A DNA stretch of 42,034 bases from Streptomyces beijiangensis (GTDB lineage: Bacteria > Actinomycetota > Actinomycetes > Streptomycetales > Streptomycetaceae), in contig NZ_JAFLRJ010000038.1 of NCBI RefSeq assembly GCF_017315755.1, positions 1-42,034 of the forward strand, given 5' to 3'. Shown piece after piece: positions 23,133-31,621 of the stretch. The translations under genes were made by a program, and so were the position numbers. The notes beneath the pieces are model-generated. The model made no database searches. It was given only the letters and a program-made list of their open reading frames with translations, and was not told the DNA's origin. Position 1 is the first letter of the stretch. Every line of letters begins with the position of its first letter.

Positions 23133-25553
23133 TCAGTCCTCGTGCCCCAGTTGGAGATCACGTTCCGTGCGCCCGCCGCCCGCGACCTGCAGGACCGTGG
23201 CCACGGGCGGATAGCCCGCCGCGATCACCGTGTACTCGCCGGAGGACAGATCGACGAAGCGGAAGGTGCCGTCGGGGCCCGTGGTGAGCGTGTCCACCAC
23301 ATTGCCCGCGGCGTCGAGCAGCGTGACCCGCGCGTCCTCCACCGGACGGCCGCCGCCTGCCCGCACCGTGCCGCGCAGCACCGCGCCGCCCGCCAGCTCG
23401 ATGTCCTGCCGGGTCTCGCGCGATGCCTGCACGCTCACCGGCAGCGCGGCGGGGCGGAAGGCGGGGGCGCTCGCCGCGAGGGTGTACTCCCCCGCCACCA
23501 ACTCCGTGATCACATACGACCCTTCACGTCCGCTGCGGGTCGATGAGACGACCTCGCCCCGGACATCGGTGAGCGTCACCGCGGCATCGCGCACCGGCGT
23601 CCCGTCCGCCGTGACGACGGTCCCGGCCAGCCGCCCGGCCCCTCCGAGGACCACATCCAGGTCCACGGGCCGCTCGCCGACGGTGACGCTGACGGCCTGC
23701 GGCTGGTGCCCGCCGGCCGCCGCGATCAGTACGTACGCACCGGAACCCGGCACGCTCAGCGCGTACCGCCCGTCCTCGCCGCTCGCGCCCCGCCCGATCT
23801 GCCGCCCTGTGACGTCGATGAGGGTGAGGGCGGCACGCGGGACGGTCGATCCGTCGGAGTGGTGGACATGGCCGCAGACCGGCACTCCCGCACCGAAAGA
23901 GGTGGAGGGCGAGAGAACCGAAGGGTTACGGGCCGAAGGGACGGCGGCGTCGGGCTCGACGGCGGGGGCGTTGTGGGACACCAGCGGTTTCTCCTTGAGG
24001 AAGAAGGCGATGACAAGTCCGAGAACGAGCACCGGCACGAGATAGAGGAAGATCCGGGGCATCGCGTCGGCGTACGCCTGGATGTAGCCGTCGCGCAGCG
24101 CGGCGGGCATCGAGTGGACCAGCTGCGGGGTGATCGACTCCGGGTCGGGCAGATGGGCGCCCGCCGGGAGCCGTACGTCCAGCGCGTCGGTGAGACGGCC
24201 CGCGAAGAGCGTCCCGAAGACGGCGGCGCCGACGCTTCCGCCGATCTGCCGGAAGTAGTTGTTGGCGCTGGTGGCGGTGCCGATGTCGGACGGCGGTACG
24301 GAGTTCTGCACCGCGAGCACCAGGACCGGCATGATCAGGCCGATGCCCACGCCCAGGACGGCCATCCCGATGCTGTACTCCAGCCGCGAGGTGTCCACCT
24401 CCAGGCGCGAGAGCAGCCACATCCCGACGGCGGAGATCGCGCTGCCGAAGACGGGAAAGAGCTTGTAGCGTCCGGTGCGGCTGATGAGCTGCCCGGAGAC
24501 GACCGAGGCGCCGACGATGCCGCCCATCATCGGCAGCATCAGCAGCCCCGACTCGGTGGCGCTGGCCCCGTCGACCATCTGCAGGAACGTCGGCAGATAG
24601 CTGGCCGCGCCGAAGAGCGCGACACCGACGACCGCGCCGACGAGCGCCGTCACATTGAAGATCCCGTCGCGGAACAGCCGCAGCGGAATGATCGGTTCGG
24701 GTGCGAAGTGCTCAACGACCACAAAGAGCAGGGCCGTTCCCGCCGCTCCGGCCGCGAGCCCCAGGATCGTGCGCGAGCCCCAGGCGTACTCGGTGCCGCC
24801 CCAACTGGTCAGCAGCACCAGACAGGTCGACGCGGCCGCGAGGAGCAGCGCCCCGAGGATGTCCAGGCGCGGTTTCGCGGTGGGCTTCGGCAGCTTCAGT
24901 ACGAGGGCGATCATCACCAGCGTGAGAAGGCCGAACGGCACATTGATGTAGAAGCACCAGCGCCAGGAGGCATGGTCGGTGAAGAAACCGCCGAGCAGCG
25001 GCCCGGCGACCGAGGCGAGTCCGAAGGCCGCGCCGATCAGCCCCATGAAGCGGCCGCGCTCACGCGGCGGCACGATGTCCGCGATGATCGCCTGCACGCC
25101 GATCATGAGCCCGCCGCCGCCGATGCCCTGGACGGCACGGAAGGCGATCAGTTCGTCCATCGACCGTGACCAGCCGGCCAGCGCCGAACCGATGACGAAG
25201 ACGATGATCGCGAAGATGAAGATGGACTTGCGCCCGAAGAGGTCGCCGAGCTTTCCGTAGATCGGCAGCCCGATGGTGGAGGCCAGCAGATACGCGGTGA
25301 CCGCCCAGGACATCTTGTCCAGGCCGTGCAGTTCACCCACGATCTTCGGCAGCGCGGTCGCCACGATCATCTGGTCGAGGGCCGCGAGCAGCAGGGTGAG
25401 CATCAGCGCGAGGAAGACCATCCGCACGCGGGCCGGGCTGAGTTCGTCGTACTGGTACGTGGGCAAGGGTTCGGGTGGTGGCGGGGGTTCGACCGCGATC
25501 GCCGCCTGCTCAGCCTCGGCCTGCTCGTCCTTAACCAGCGTGATCCCGCCCAC
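23133..25553 (-). CDS. MFS exporter (DHA2, 14-TM) fused to three carboxypeptidase-regulatory-like repeats
   Basis: An 806-residue protein. Residues about 45-530 are an EmrB/QacA-type drug exporter with 14 helices; [13 protein letters not shown] carries the family motif in helix 1 and GRKSIFIFA the loop motif. After a Pro/Ser linker, three tandem repeats of about 80 residues (roughly 560-638, 639-722, 723-806) each show G-x-V-x-(D/G)G-x-P-V-x-A-x-V-x-L-x-D and DGxYxxxxLxxGxYTLxAxAxG, the carboxypeptidase regulatory-like (transthyretin-like) fold. GTG 25553 is preferred because GGGGAG lies seven bases upstream; ATG 25598 is an alternative without a ribosome site. The N-terminus is Pro-rich. The exported compound is unknown. 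Confidence 0.9.
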   Translation of the reverse strand: MGGITLVKDEQAEAEQAAIAVEPPPPPEPLPTYQYDELSPARVRMVFLALMLTLLLAALDQMIVATALPKIVGELHGLDKMSWAVTAYLLASTIGLPIYGKLGDLFGRKSIFIFAIIVFVIGSALAGWSRSMDELIAFRAVQGIGGGGLMIGVQAIIADIVPPRERGRFMGLIGAAFGLASVAGPLLGGFFTDHASWRWCFYINVPFGLLTLVMIALVLKLPKPTAKPRLDILGALLLAAASTCLVLLTSWGGTEYAWGSRTILGLAAGAAGTALLFVVVEHFAPEPIIPLRLFRDGIFNVTALVGAVVGVALFGAASYLPTFLQMVDGASATESGLLMLPMMGGIVGASVVSGQLISRTGRYKLFPVFGSAISAVGMWLLSRLEVDTSRLEYSIGMAVLGVGIGLIMPVLVLAVQNSVPPSDIGTATSANNYFRQIGGSVGAAVFGTLFAGRLTDALDVRLPAGAHLPDPESITPQLVHSMPAALRDGYIQAYADAMPRIFLYLVPVLVLGLVIAFFLKEKPLVSHNAPAVEPDAAVPSARNPSVLSPSTSFGAGVPVCGHVHHSDGSTVPRAALTLIDVTGRQIGRGASGEDGRYALSVPGSGAYVLIAAAGGHQPQAVSVTVGERPVDLDVVLGGAGRLAGTVVTADGTPVRDAAVTLTDVRGEVVSSTRSGREGSYVITELVAGEYTLAASAPAFRPAALPVSVQASRETRQDIELAGGAVLRGTVRAGGGRPVEDARVTLLDAAGNVVDTLTTGPDGTFRFVDLSSGEYTVIAAGYPPVATVLQVAGGGRTERDLQLGHED

Positions 25554-25752
25554 CTGCTGCTCCCCATTCGTCGCGCCTGCGCCACCCTTTTCTCGCATTA
25601 CGCGACAAGGGGGAGCAAGCGCGACGATTGGCGCGCCAGGCGCACGCCGGAGGCTTTACCGCCGGTGGGAGCCCCTACGGCGTACAACTGGGCCGCACAG
25701 AAAACCACTCGAACCGGTGAGCATCCATTTCACCCGGACGGGCTACTTGCGG

Positions 25753-26196
25753 TTACTTGCCCACCTCGGTGGCGAGCTTGTCGAGGATCGCGTCGTAGAT
25801 ACGGCCAAGTCCCTTGGGGGCGAAGGTCTTCTCGAAGAATCCGCCGATACCGCCCGCGCCGTTCCAGACGGTGGAGACGACGACCCTCGACTGCTTCTCG
25901 CCGGCCGGGGTGACCGTCCAGGTGGTGACCATGGAGGAGTTGCGGTCCTTCTCCACGAGCTGACCTTCGGTGGGCTCGGAGACCTCGAGCAGGCAGTCCC
26001 GAATGCGCTTGCTGGTCGCCTGGAGCTTCCAGTGGACGAGGGTGCCCTCGCCGTCGCCGCCCTCGCACACCTCGAACTCGCTGAAGTGTTCGGGAAGGAT
26101 CTTCGCGCGCGTACCGGTGTAGTCGGCCAGCGCGTCGAACACCGTCTCCGCATCCGCCGCGATGGTCCGCTCCGTGGTGGCCTCTACCTGCGCCAT
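25753..26196 (-). CDS. SRPBCC-family protein (START-like hydrophobic pocket)
   Basis: A 147-residue protein of the polyketide-cyclase/START-like fold, which wraps hydrophobic ligands in a beta-sheet around a long C-terminal helix. The opening ATTERTIAADAETVFDALADYTG and the closing helix FAPKGLGRIYDAILDKLATEVGK are diagnostic. ATG 26196 follows AGAGGAAA; the longer frame has no ribosome site. It diverges from the radical SAM gene across a 114-base region that carries a LexA-like box. No catalytic residues are evident, so a ligand-binding role is likeliest. Confidence 0.88.
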   Translation of the reverse strand: MAQVEATTERTIAADAETVFDALADYTGTRAKILPEHFSEFEVCEGGDGEGTLVHWKLQATSKRIRDCLLEVSEPTEGQLVEKDRNSSMVTTWTVTPAGEKQSRVVVSTVWNGAGGIGGFFEKTFAPKGLGRIYDAILDKLATEVGK

Positions 26197-26266
26197 GCCG
26201 TTTCCTCTCGTGGTGCGTACGGGGGGTGCCCCATTCTCCACCGCCGCCGGGCTCGCACGATCATGG

Positions 26267-26278
26267 GAACAAGTGTTC
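26267..26278. promoter_or_regulatory. LexA (SOS) box candidate
   Basis: GAAC-AAGT-GTTC fits the Gram-positive LexA core GAAC-N4-GTTC exactly. It directly abuts a TATTAT -10 box (26279-26284) of the radical SAM gene, the ideal place for repression. The -35 is weak. Confidence 0.7.
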
Positions 26279-26284
26279 TATTAT
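26279..26284 (+). promoter_or_regulatory. -10 box of the radical SAM gene
   Basis: TATTAT matches five of six consensus bases and would start transcription near 26291, leaving a leader of about 20 bases that contains AGGAGG. Confidence 0.5.
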
Positions 26285-26310
26285 GGGGCGCGAGCAACCG
26301 AGGAGGCACC

Positions 26311-27330
26311 ATGCGCTGGGACAATCTGGCGGAAAACCGTACAGGGCCGGGGCTCTTCGACGCGGAAGCCGTACGGACACGCACCTTCGACACCCCGGAA
26401 TTCCGTGGCGTCACCTTCCATGAGGTCAGGGCCCGTTCAATCGTGAACCGGGTGCCGGGCGCCTCACGCATGCCGTTCGAATGGACGGTCAACCCGTATC
26501 GCGGCTGCACCCACGCCTGCGTCTACTGTTTCGCACGCAAGACCCACAGCTATCTGGACCTCGACACCGGTCTGGACTTCGACTCGCAGATCGTCGTCAA
26601 GATCAACGCACCCGAGCTGCTCCGCGGCCATCTCGCCTCCCGCAGCTGGCAGGGCGCGCACATCGCGATGGGCACCAACGTGGACTGCTATCAGCGGGCC
26701 GAGGGCCGTTACCGTCTGATGCCGGGAATCATCGCGGCCCTGCGCGACCACGCGAATCCATTCTCCATCCTCACCAAGGGCACGCTGATCCTCCGGGACC
26801 TCGAACTGCTGCGCCAGGCCGCCCAGATGACCGAGGTCGGCGTCTCCGTCTCCACCGGTTTCATGGACGAGGAGCTGTGGCGCACGGTCGAGCCGGGCAC
26901 ACCCTCGCCGCAGCGCCGCCTCGACGCCGTACGCACCCTGACCGACCAAGGGATCGACTGCGGGGTGCTGATGGCGCCGGTCATCCCCTTCGTCGGTGAC
27001 CGCCCCGACCAGCTGCGGGCGACCGTGCGCGCGATCGCGGCCTCCGGGGCGACCTCCGTGACCCCGCTCGTGCTCCATCTGCGGCCGGGCGCCAGGGAGT
27101 GGTTCATGGCCTGGCTGGGGGTGCACCATCCGCATCTCGTACGGCGCTTCGAGCGGCTGTACGCCGAGGGGGCGTACGCACCGAAGTGGTACCAGCGGCG
27201 CATCACGGGGCAAGTGCACGCGCTGGCGGCCGAGTTCGGGATAGGCCCGGCCCAGCGCGGAGCGGCGCGCCGGATCCCGCCGGTCGAGGAGCCGGAGCTC
27301 CCCGGGCAAACCCAGCTGACACTGCTCTGA
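26311..27330 (+). CDS. Radical SAM protein, Rv2578c / SplB-like family
   Basis: A 339-residue iron-sulfur enzyme. The cluster-binding cysteines are Cys66, Cys70 and Cys73 in GCTHACVYCFARKTH, the pattern of the SplB-related COG1533 group whose best-known member, spore photoproduct lyase, repairs UV-damaged DNA. AMGTNVDCYQRAEGRYRLMPG and SILTKGTLILRDLELL are typical of the actinobacterial Rv2578c-like branch. ATG 26311 has a strong AGGAGG site. The LexA-type box in its promoter supports a DNA-damage role. The true substrate is unknown, and the C-terminus (PELPGQTQLTLL) ends in the family's QxxLxL tail. Confidence 0.92.
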   Translation: MRWDNLAENRTGPGLFDAEAVRTRTFDTPEFRGVTFHEVRARSIVNRVPGASRMPFEWTVNPYRGCTHACVYCFARKTHSYLDLDTGLDFDSQIVVKINAPELLRGHLASRSWQGAHIAMGTNVDCYQRAEGRYRLMPGIIAALRDHANPFSILTKGTLILRDLELLRQAAQMTEVGVSVSTGFMDEELWRTVEPGTPSPQRRLDAVRTLTDQGIDCGVLMAPVIPFVGDRPDQLRATVRAIAASGATSVTPLVLHLRPGAREWFMAWLGVHHPHLVRRFERLYAEGAYAPKWYQRRITGQVHALAAEFGIGPAQRGAARRIPPVEEPELPGQTQLTLL

Positions 27331-27352
27331 CCACTGGCTTATCGTGCACCGC

Positions 27353-27904
27353 ATGGACGCACGGATACGGGACATGACCGCCGACGACTGCCACGCCGTG
27401 GCCACCGTCAGAGTCCGCGGCTGGCAGTTCGCGTACGCGGGGCTGATGCCGCAGCCGTACCTCGACGCCCTGGACATCGAGGCCCAGGCGGCCCGCCGCC
27501 GCGAGGTCTTCGAAGGCGGCCGCGGGAAGGTGGTCAACGTGGTCGCCGAGCGCGACGGCGAAGTGATCGGCTGGGGCTGCTGCGGTCCGTACCGGGAGGA
27601 CGACGGCAGCCCCACCGCCGACGGCGAGCTCTACGCCCTCTACCTGCTGCCCGAGCACCTCTCCACCGGCGTCGGCCGCGCCCTGGCCGCCGAGCTGACC
27701 GCCCGCGCGGCCACCGCGGGCTTCCCCGTACTGCGCCTGTGGGTCCTCAAGGAAAACGCCCGCGCACGCCGCTTCTACGAGAAGGCCGGCTTCGCCGCCG
27801 ACGGCGCCGAGGAGCCCTTCGAGGTGGACGGCGTCCTCGTCCCCGAGGTGCGCTACTCCAGACCGCTCAGCGCCACGGACGCGGCAGCGCCCAACTTCGG
27901 TTGA
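27353..27904 (+). CDS. GNAT-family N-acetyltransferase
   Basis: A 183-residue acetyltransferase. The opening IRDMTADDCHAVATVRVRGWQFAYAGLMP is typical of the branch often annotated as general acetyltransferases; motif A is ALYLLPEHLSTGVGRALAAEL (about 98-118), and motif B runs LRLWVLKENARARRFYEKAGF. It starts 22 bases after the radical SAM gene, so it may share that SOS-controlled message. No ribosome site precedes ATG 27353. Its last 52 bases overlap the 3' end of the opposing HEAT-repeat gene. Substrate unknown. Confidence 0.88.
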   Translation: MDARIRDMTADDCHAVATVRVRGWQFAYAGLMPQPYLDALDIEAQAARRREVFEGGRGKVVNVVAERDGEVIGWGCCGPYREDDGSPTADGELYALYLLPEHLSTGVGRALAAELTARAATAGFPVLRLWVLKENARARRFYEKAGFAADGAEEPFEVDGVLVPEVRYSRPLSATDAAAPNFG

Positions 27905-28428
27905 TCCAGGGCGCTTTCCAGTACGGACCGAGCCCGCACGTCGCCCAGCTGCCCCAGCCCCTCCACACAGGCCAGCGCCACCCGCCAGTAGGGACCGTCC
28001 GGGGCGAGCAGCCGCTCCAGCGTGGCGATCAGCACCGGCACGGACTCCGGCGCCCGCAACTCGGCCAGCAGCCGCACCGGTTGCAGCGCATAGGCGGTAC
28101 GCAGCTCATTTGAGGCCAGCGCGGCCGCCGCCCGAGCGGTCCGGGGGTCGCGGAGTCGTGCCAGCGCGTACGAGGCCGAGACGCAGCGCTCAGGATCGCG
28201 GTGGTTCAGCAGCAGGACCAGCGCCTCGAAAGCCCGCCGGTCACCCGAACAGCCCAGCCGGAAGGCGGCGGCTTCCCGCGCCCAGAGCGGCTGCCCCGCC
28301 TCGGTCAGCACCCCCGCCAGCTCTTCGTGGTCCTCGCTCGCCAGCAGCCGCTCACACTCCCCCGAGCCGCCCGACTCGTCCCGCAACCGCTCCGCGAGCG
28401 ACCTCAACTCCTCTTCCATGGCGTCCAT
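27853..28428 (-). CDS. HEAT-repeat protein
   Basis: A 191-residue all-helical protein. Repeats of about 32 residues show the HEAT/PBS-lyase pattern: WAREAAAFRLGCSGDRRAFEALVLLL, CVSASYALARLRDPRTARAAAAL, VRLLAELRAPESVPVLIATL and VALACVEGLGQLGDVRARSVLESAL. Such proteins act as scaffolds; in Streptomyces they are sometimes mislabelled adenylosuccinate lyase, but none of that enzyme's signature is present. ATG 28428 has no ribosome site; a TAATGT box seven bases upstream suggests leaderless transcription. Gene end overlaps the acetyltransferase gene tail to tail. Confidence 0.8.
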   Translation of the reverse strand: MDAMEEELRSLAERLRDESGGSGECERLLASEDHEELAGVLTEAGQPLWAREAAAFRLGCSGDRRAFEALVLLLNHRDPERCVSASYALARLRDPRTARAAAALASNELRTAYALQPVRLLAELRAPESVPVLIATLERLLAPDGPYWRVALACVEGLGQLGDVRARSVLESALDQPKLGAAASVALSGLE

Positions 28429-28481
28429 GCACCGAACATTAATGGCGATCCAGATCACATCCGCCCAGGGCTGGCGCGCTC

Positions 28482-28498
28482 GTTACCCGCGGGTTAAC
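28482..28498. promoter_or_regulatory. Palindrome upstream of the 3-hydroxyacyl-CoA dehydrogenase gene
   Basis: GTTACCCGCGGGTTAAC has a perfect 10-bp core (ACCCGCGGGT) with AT-rich flanks, typical of TetR-type operators. The TetR gene at 30590 is a natural candidate. Confidence 0.4.
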
Positions 28499-28502
28499 CT
28501 CA

Positions 28503-28517
28503 TGTGAGCGGGTCACA
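28503..28517. promoter_or_regulatory. TGTGA-N5-TCACA inverted repeat
   Basis: Five bases after the previous palindrome. It resembles a CRP-like site but with a five-base spacer instead of six. Confidence 0.3.
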
Positions 28518-28523
28518 CCCCGC

Positions 28524-28564
28524 AAGAGCAGCAAGACAAGAGCAGTAGAAGCAGTAAGAGCAGT
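28524..28564 (+). repeat. Degenerate AAGAGCAG tandem repeat
   Basis: Three exact AAGAGCAG units and one changed copy (AGAAGCAG) fall within 41 bases in the leader region of the dehydrogenase gene. The rest of the 28429-28716 gap shows no gene. Confidence 0.5.
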
Positions 28565-28716
28565 TCCTCAGGGCGGCCTGGTGACGCAGCCGCTTCGAGT
28601 GTCCGTCGGTTCAGCATTTCTGTATGCACAGGTACGACGCGTGGCCCCGGGACAGGGCCCGTCGGCTCCTTTTCACGACACTCCTCTCAGTCGTCACTCA
28701 TCCCTGGAGTCCCCTG

Positions 28717-30498
28717 ATGGACACCCCTCTCCGTACCATCGCCGTGGTCGGCCTCGGCACCATGGGCACCGGTATCGCCGAAGTCCTGGCCCGCGCCGGC
28801 CGCGAGGTCATCGGTATCGACATCAGCGACGCGGCGGCCCGCCGGGCCGTGGCCTCGCTCGAGGCCTCCACCGCCCGCGCCGTGCAGCGCGAGCGGATCA
28901 CCGAGGAGGAGCGCCGTACCGTCCTCGCCCGGTTCCGCACCTTCTCCGACCTGCAGGCGGCGGCCGAGGCCGAACTCGTCATCGAGGTCGTCCCCGAGTC
29001 GTACGAGATCAAGCAGCAGCTCTTCCGGGCGCTGGACACGATCGTCTCGCCGACCGCGATCCTGGCGACCGGCACCAACGCCCTCTCGGTGACACGTCTG
29101 GCCGCCGAGTCCTCCCACCCGGAGCGCGTCCTGGGCCTGCACTTCTTCAACCCCGCACCGGCCATGAAGCTGGTCGAGGTCGTCTCCTCCGTGCTGACCG
29201 CGCCGCCCGCCGTCGCGACCGTCACCGCACTCGCCCGGGAGCTCGGCAAGGAGCCCGTCGCGGTCGGCGACCGCCCCGGTTTCGTCGCCGACGGGCTGCT
29301 CTTCGGCTACCTCAACCAGGCCGCCGCGATGTACGAGGCCAAGTACGCGTCCCGCGAGGACATCGACGCCTCGATGCGCCTGGGCTGCGGACTGCCCATG
29401 GGGCCGCTCGCCCTCCTGGACCTGATCGGCATCGACACCGCCCGCACGGTCCTCGAAGCGATGTACTCCGCCTCCCAGGACCGGCTGCACGCCCCCGCCT
29501 CGATCCTCAAGCAGCTCAGCGACGCGGGCCTGTCCGGACGCAAGTCGGGCCGCGGCTTCTACTCGTACGAGGGTCCCGGCAGCGCGACGGTCGTCAGCGA
29601 CGCCCTCACCCCCCGCGACTCCGCCGGGTCCGCGACCGGCCGGGAGATCCGCTCCGTCGGTGTCGCGGGCTCAGGGACGATGGCCTCGGGGATCGCCGAG
29701 GTCTTCGCCAAGGCGGGGTACGACGTCGTGCTCGCGGCCCGCTCCCAGGAGAAGGCCGAGACCGCCAAGTCCCGTGTCGCCAAGTCACTTTCGCGCTCTG
29801 TCGACAAGGGCAGGATGACGGCGGAGGCGAAGGACGAGGCACTGGCGCACATCACCCCGGCGGACTCGCTCGACGCCTTCGCCGAGGTCGACCTGGCGGT
29901 CGAGGCGGTCGCCGAGGACCTGGAGGTGAAGCAGCAGCTCTTCGCCACGCTCGACAAGGTCTGCAAGCCGGGCGCGGTGCTCGCCACCACCACCTCGTCG
30001 CTCCCCGTCGTCGCCTGCGCCCGCGCCACCTCGCGCCCCGAGGACGTCATCGGGATGCACTTCTTCAACCCGGCGCCGGCGATGAAGCTGGTCGAGGTGG
30101 TCCGTACCGTCCTCACCTCCGACGACGTCCACGCCACGGTCCGCGAGGTCTGCACGAAGATCCGCAAGCACCCGGTGGACTGCGGCGACCGGGCCGGGTT
30201 CATCGTGAACGCGCTGCTCTTCCCGTACCTCAACAACGCGATCAAGATGGTCGAGGAGCACTACGCGACCCTCGACGACATCGACGCCGCGATGAAGCTC
30301 GGCGGCGGTTATCCGATGGGCCCCTTCGAGCTCCTGGACGTCGTCGGCCTCGACGTCTCGCTCGCCATCGAGCGGGTCCTGCACCGCGAGTTCCGCGACC
30401 CGGGACTGGCCCCCGCACCGCTCCTGGAGCACCTGGTGGCCGCGGGCTGCCTCGGCCGCAAGACGGGCCGTGGCTTCCGCGAGTATGCCCGCCGCTGA
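28717..30498 (+). CDS. Tandem-fused 3-hydroxyacyl-CoA dehydrogenase
   Basis: A 593-residue protein made of two full 3-hydroxybutyryl-CoA dehydrogenase units, residues about 1-290 and 310-593. Each half has an NAD Rossmann loop (VGLGTMGTGIAEV; VAGSGTMASGIAEV), the catalytic segment HFFNPAPAMKLVEVV with His and Glu, and the C-terminal helical domain (GLPMGPLALLDLIG; GYPMGPFELLDVVG). The reaction reduces acetoacetyl-CoA to 3-hydroxybutyryl-CoA, the entry to crotonyl-CoA for the ccr gene downstream. The second loop ends GxGxxA rather than GxGxxG. ATG 28717 has GGAG eight bases upstream. A 14-pair terminator follows, so the TetR gene has its own promoter. Selectivity of each half is unknown. Confidence 0.93.
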   Translation: MDTPLRTIAVVGLGTMGTGIAEVLARAGREVIGIDISDAAARRAVASLEASTARAVQRERITEEERRTVLARFRTFSDLQAAAEAELVIEVVPESYEIKQQLFRALDTIVSPTAILATGTNALSVTRLAAESSHPERVLGLHFFNPAPAMKLVEVVSSVLTAPPAVATVTALARELGKEPVAVGDRPGFVADGLLFGYLNQAAAMYEAKYASREDIDASMRLGCGLPMGPLALLDLIGIDTARTVLEAMYSASQDRLHAPASILKQLSDAGLSGRKSGRGFYSYEGPGSATVVSDALTPRDSAGSATGREIRSVGVAGSGTMASGIAEVFAKAGYDVVLAARSQEKAETAKSRVAKSLSRSVDKGRMTAEAKDEALAHITPADSLDAFAEVDLAVEAVAEDLEVKQQLFATLDKVCKPGAVLATTTSSLPVVACARATSRPEDVIGMHFFNPAPAMKLVEVVRTVLTSDDVHATVREVCTKIRKHPVDCGDRAGFIVNALLFPYLNNAIKMVEEHYATLDDIDAAMKLGGGYPMGPFELLDVVGLDVSLAIERVLHREFRDPGLAPAPLLEHLVAAGCLGRKTGRGFREYARR

Positions 30499-30512
30499 CC
30501 AGGGCGCCGGGT

Positions 30513-30548
30513 GGGGAGGGCTGCTCGAACCCGAGAGCAGCCCTCCCC
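30513..30548 (+). terminator. Terminator of the 3-hydroxyacyl-CoA dehydrogenase gene
   Basis: A perfect 14-pair stem (GGGGAGGGCTGCTC at 30513-30526 with 30535-30548) and an eight-base loop, 14 bases after the stop codon. No U-tract. Confidence 0.8.
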
Positions 30549-30589
30549 CACAGGCGCACCTTCCTGCGCATATGCAGTACGTTCGGACC

Positions 30590-31399
30590 ATGCCCACGCC
30601 TGCCAGGTCAGCCCGTGCCACCGCGACGTCCGATGTACCGGAAAGTGCCGCAGGCACCCGCGCGGCCGCCCAGCGCCTGAAGATGCGCAGGGAACTGGCG
30701 ACGGCGGCGATGGAGCTTTTCTCCGCCAAGGGGTACGAGGCGACGACGGTCGACGAGATCGCGGCGCAGGCCGGGGTCGCACGCCGGACCTTCTTCCGCC
30801 ACTTCCGCTCCAAGGAAGAGGCGATCTTCCCCGACCACGACGACACGCTGGTGCGGGCCGAGGCGGTCCTGAACGCCGCCCCGCCGCACGAGCACCCGCT
30901 GGACACCGTGTGCCGCGGCATCAAGGAAGTCATGCGGATGTACGCGGCCTCGCCCGAGGTCTCCGTCGCCCGCTACAAACTCACCCGCGAGGTCCCCACC
31001 CTGCGCGAGGCCGAGATCGCCTCGGTGGCCCGCTACGAGCGGCTTTTCACCCGCTATCTCCTCGGCCACTTCGACGAGCACGCCCACCACGACGGCAACG
31101 ACGACCCGTTGCTCGCGGAGGTCGCCGCATCCGCGGTCGTCACCGCGCACAACCACGTACTGCGCCGCTGGCTGCGGGCCGACGGCAAGGGCGACGTGGA
31201 GACCCAGCTCGACCACGCGTTCGCGATCGTCAGGGACACCTTCGGCACGGGCATCGGCGCGGGGCGTACGGCGGAGACGCCAGGACCCGCCGCTGTCACC
31301 GCGCACACCAACGGGGAGGTGCTGGTGGCGGTGGCGCACACCGACGCACCGCTCAGCGAGGTCATGCGGACCATCGAGCAGGCGCTGAAGAAGCGCTGA
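30590..31399 (+). CDS. TetR-family regulator of the ethylmalonyl-CoA cluster
   Basis: A 269-residue repressor-type protein. Residues about 31-78 form the TetR helix-turn-helix (ATAAMELFSAKGYEATTVDEIAAQAGVARRTFFRHFRSKE, split across these helices), the rest a helical ligand domain. The basic N-terminal 25 residues are unusually long. ATG 30590 lacks a ribosome site but is preceded by TACGTT six bases upstream, so the message may be leaderless; ATG 30572 is the alternative. It sits between the dehydrogenase and ccr, has its own terminator, and palindromes suited to TetR lie upstream of both neighbouring genes. Acyl-CoA is the likely ligand, by context only. Confidence 0.88.
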   Translation: MPTPARSARATATSDVPESAAGTRAAAQRLKMRRELATAAMELFSAKGYEATTVDEIAAQAGVARRTFFRHFRSKEEAIFPDHDDTLVRAEAVLNAAPPHEHPLDTVCRGIKEVMRMYAASPEVSVARYKLTREVPTLREAEIASVARYERLFTRYLLGHFDEHAHHDGNDDPLLAEVAASAVVTAHNHVLRRWLRADGKGDVETQLDHAFAIVRDTFGTGIGAGRTAETPGPAAVTAHTNGEVLVAVAHTDAPLSEVMRTIEQALKKR

Positions 31400-31419
31400 C
31401 CTCGCGCGACACCACTGCG

Positions 31420-31453
31420 ACGGCCGTCCCTTTCCGGGGCGGTCGTTCTTTTT
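31420..31453 (+). terminator. Intrinsic terminator of the TetR gene
   Basis: An 11-pair stem (31420-31430 with 31436-31446, two G-U pairs) and loop TTTCC are followed by TCTTTTT, a textbook rho-independent terminator 20 bases after the stop codon. Confidence 0.85.
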
Positions 31454-31463
31454 GCGCCCACGA

Positions 31464-31475
31464 ATGATCGATCAT
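31464..31475. promoter_or_regulatory. ATGATCGATCAT palindrome upstream of ccr
   Basis: A perfect 12-bp AT-rich palindrome 56 bases upstream of the ccr -35 box; TTACGTAA, a second one, lies at 31486-31493. Operator candidates for the adjacent TetR protein. Confidence 0.45.
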
Positions 31476-31530
31476 CGCTCACTTGTTACGTAAAGATTTC
31501 ACCTGAGCGCAACTTCTGGCACTCAGTGTC

Positions 31531-31559
31531 TTGCCACCTGGCACGGGGTGTCATAAGTT
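31531..31559 (+). promoter_or_regulatory. ccr promoter candidate
   Basis: TTGCCA, a 17-base spacer and TAAGTT match the sigma-70 pattern. TGCCA-CC-TGGCA (31532-31543) overlaps the -35 and could hold a regulator. Transcription would start near 31566, leaving a leader of about 260 bases. Confidence 0.5.
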
Positions 31560-31621
31560 GAAGTTGTCCGGGCGGCCGGCGTGCAGAGACAATTCGTACG
31601 CCGGCTGTCCCCGTAATCCAC

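Noticed and set aside
23133..25553. Two separate genes (exporter and repeat protein)
   Set aside because: The frame runs without a stop through the Pro/Ser linker and no ribosome site or start is seen at the join.
25629..25638. TGGCGCGCCA palindrome upstream of the MFS gene
   Set aside because: A 10-bp all-GC palindrome is expected often in DNA of this composition; no second element supports it.
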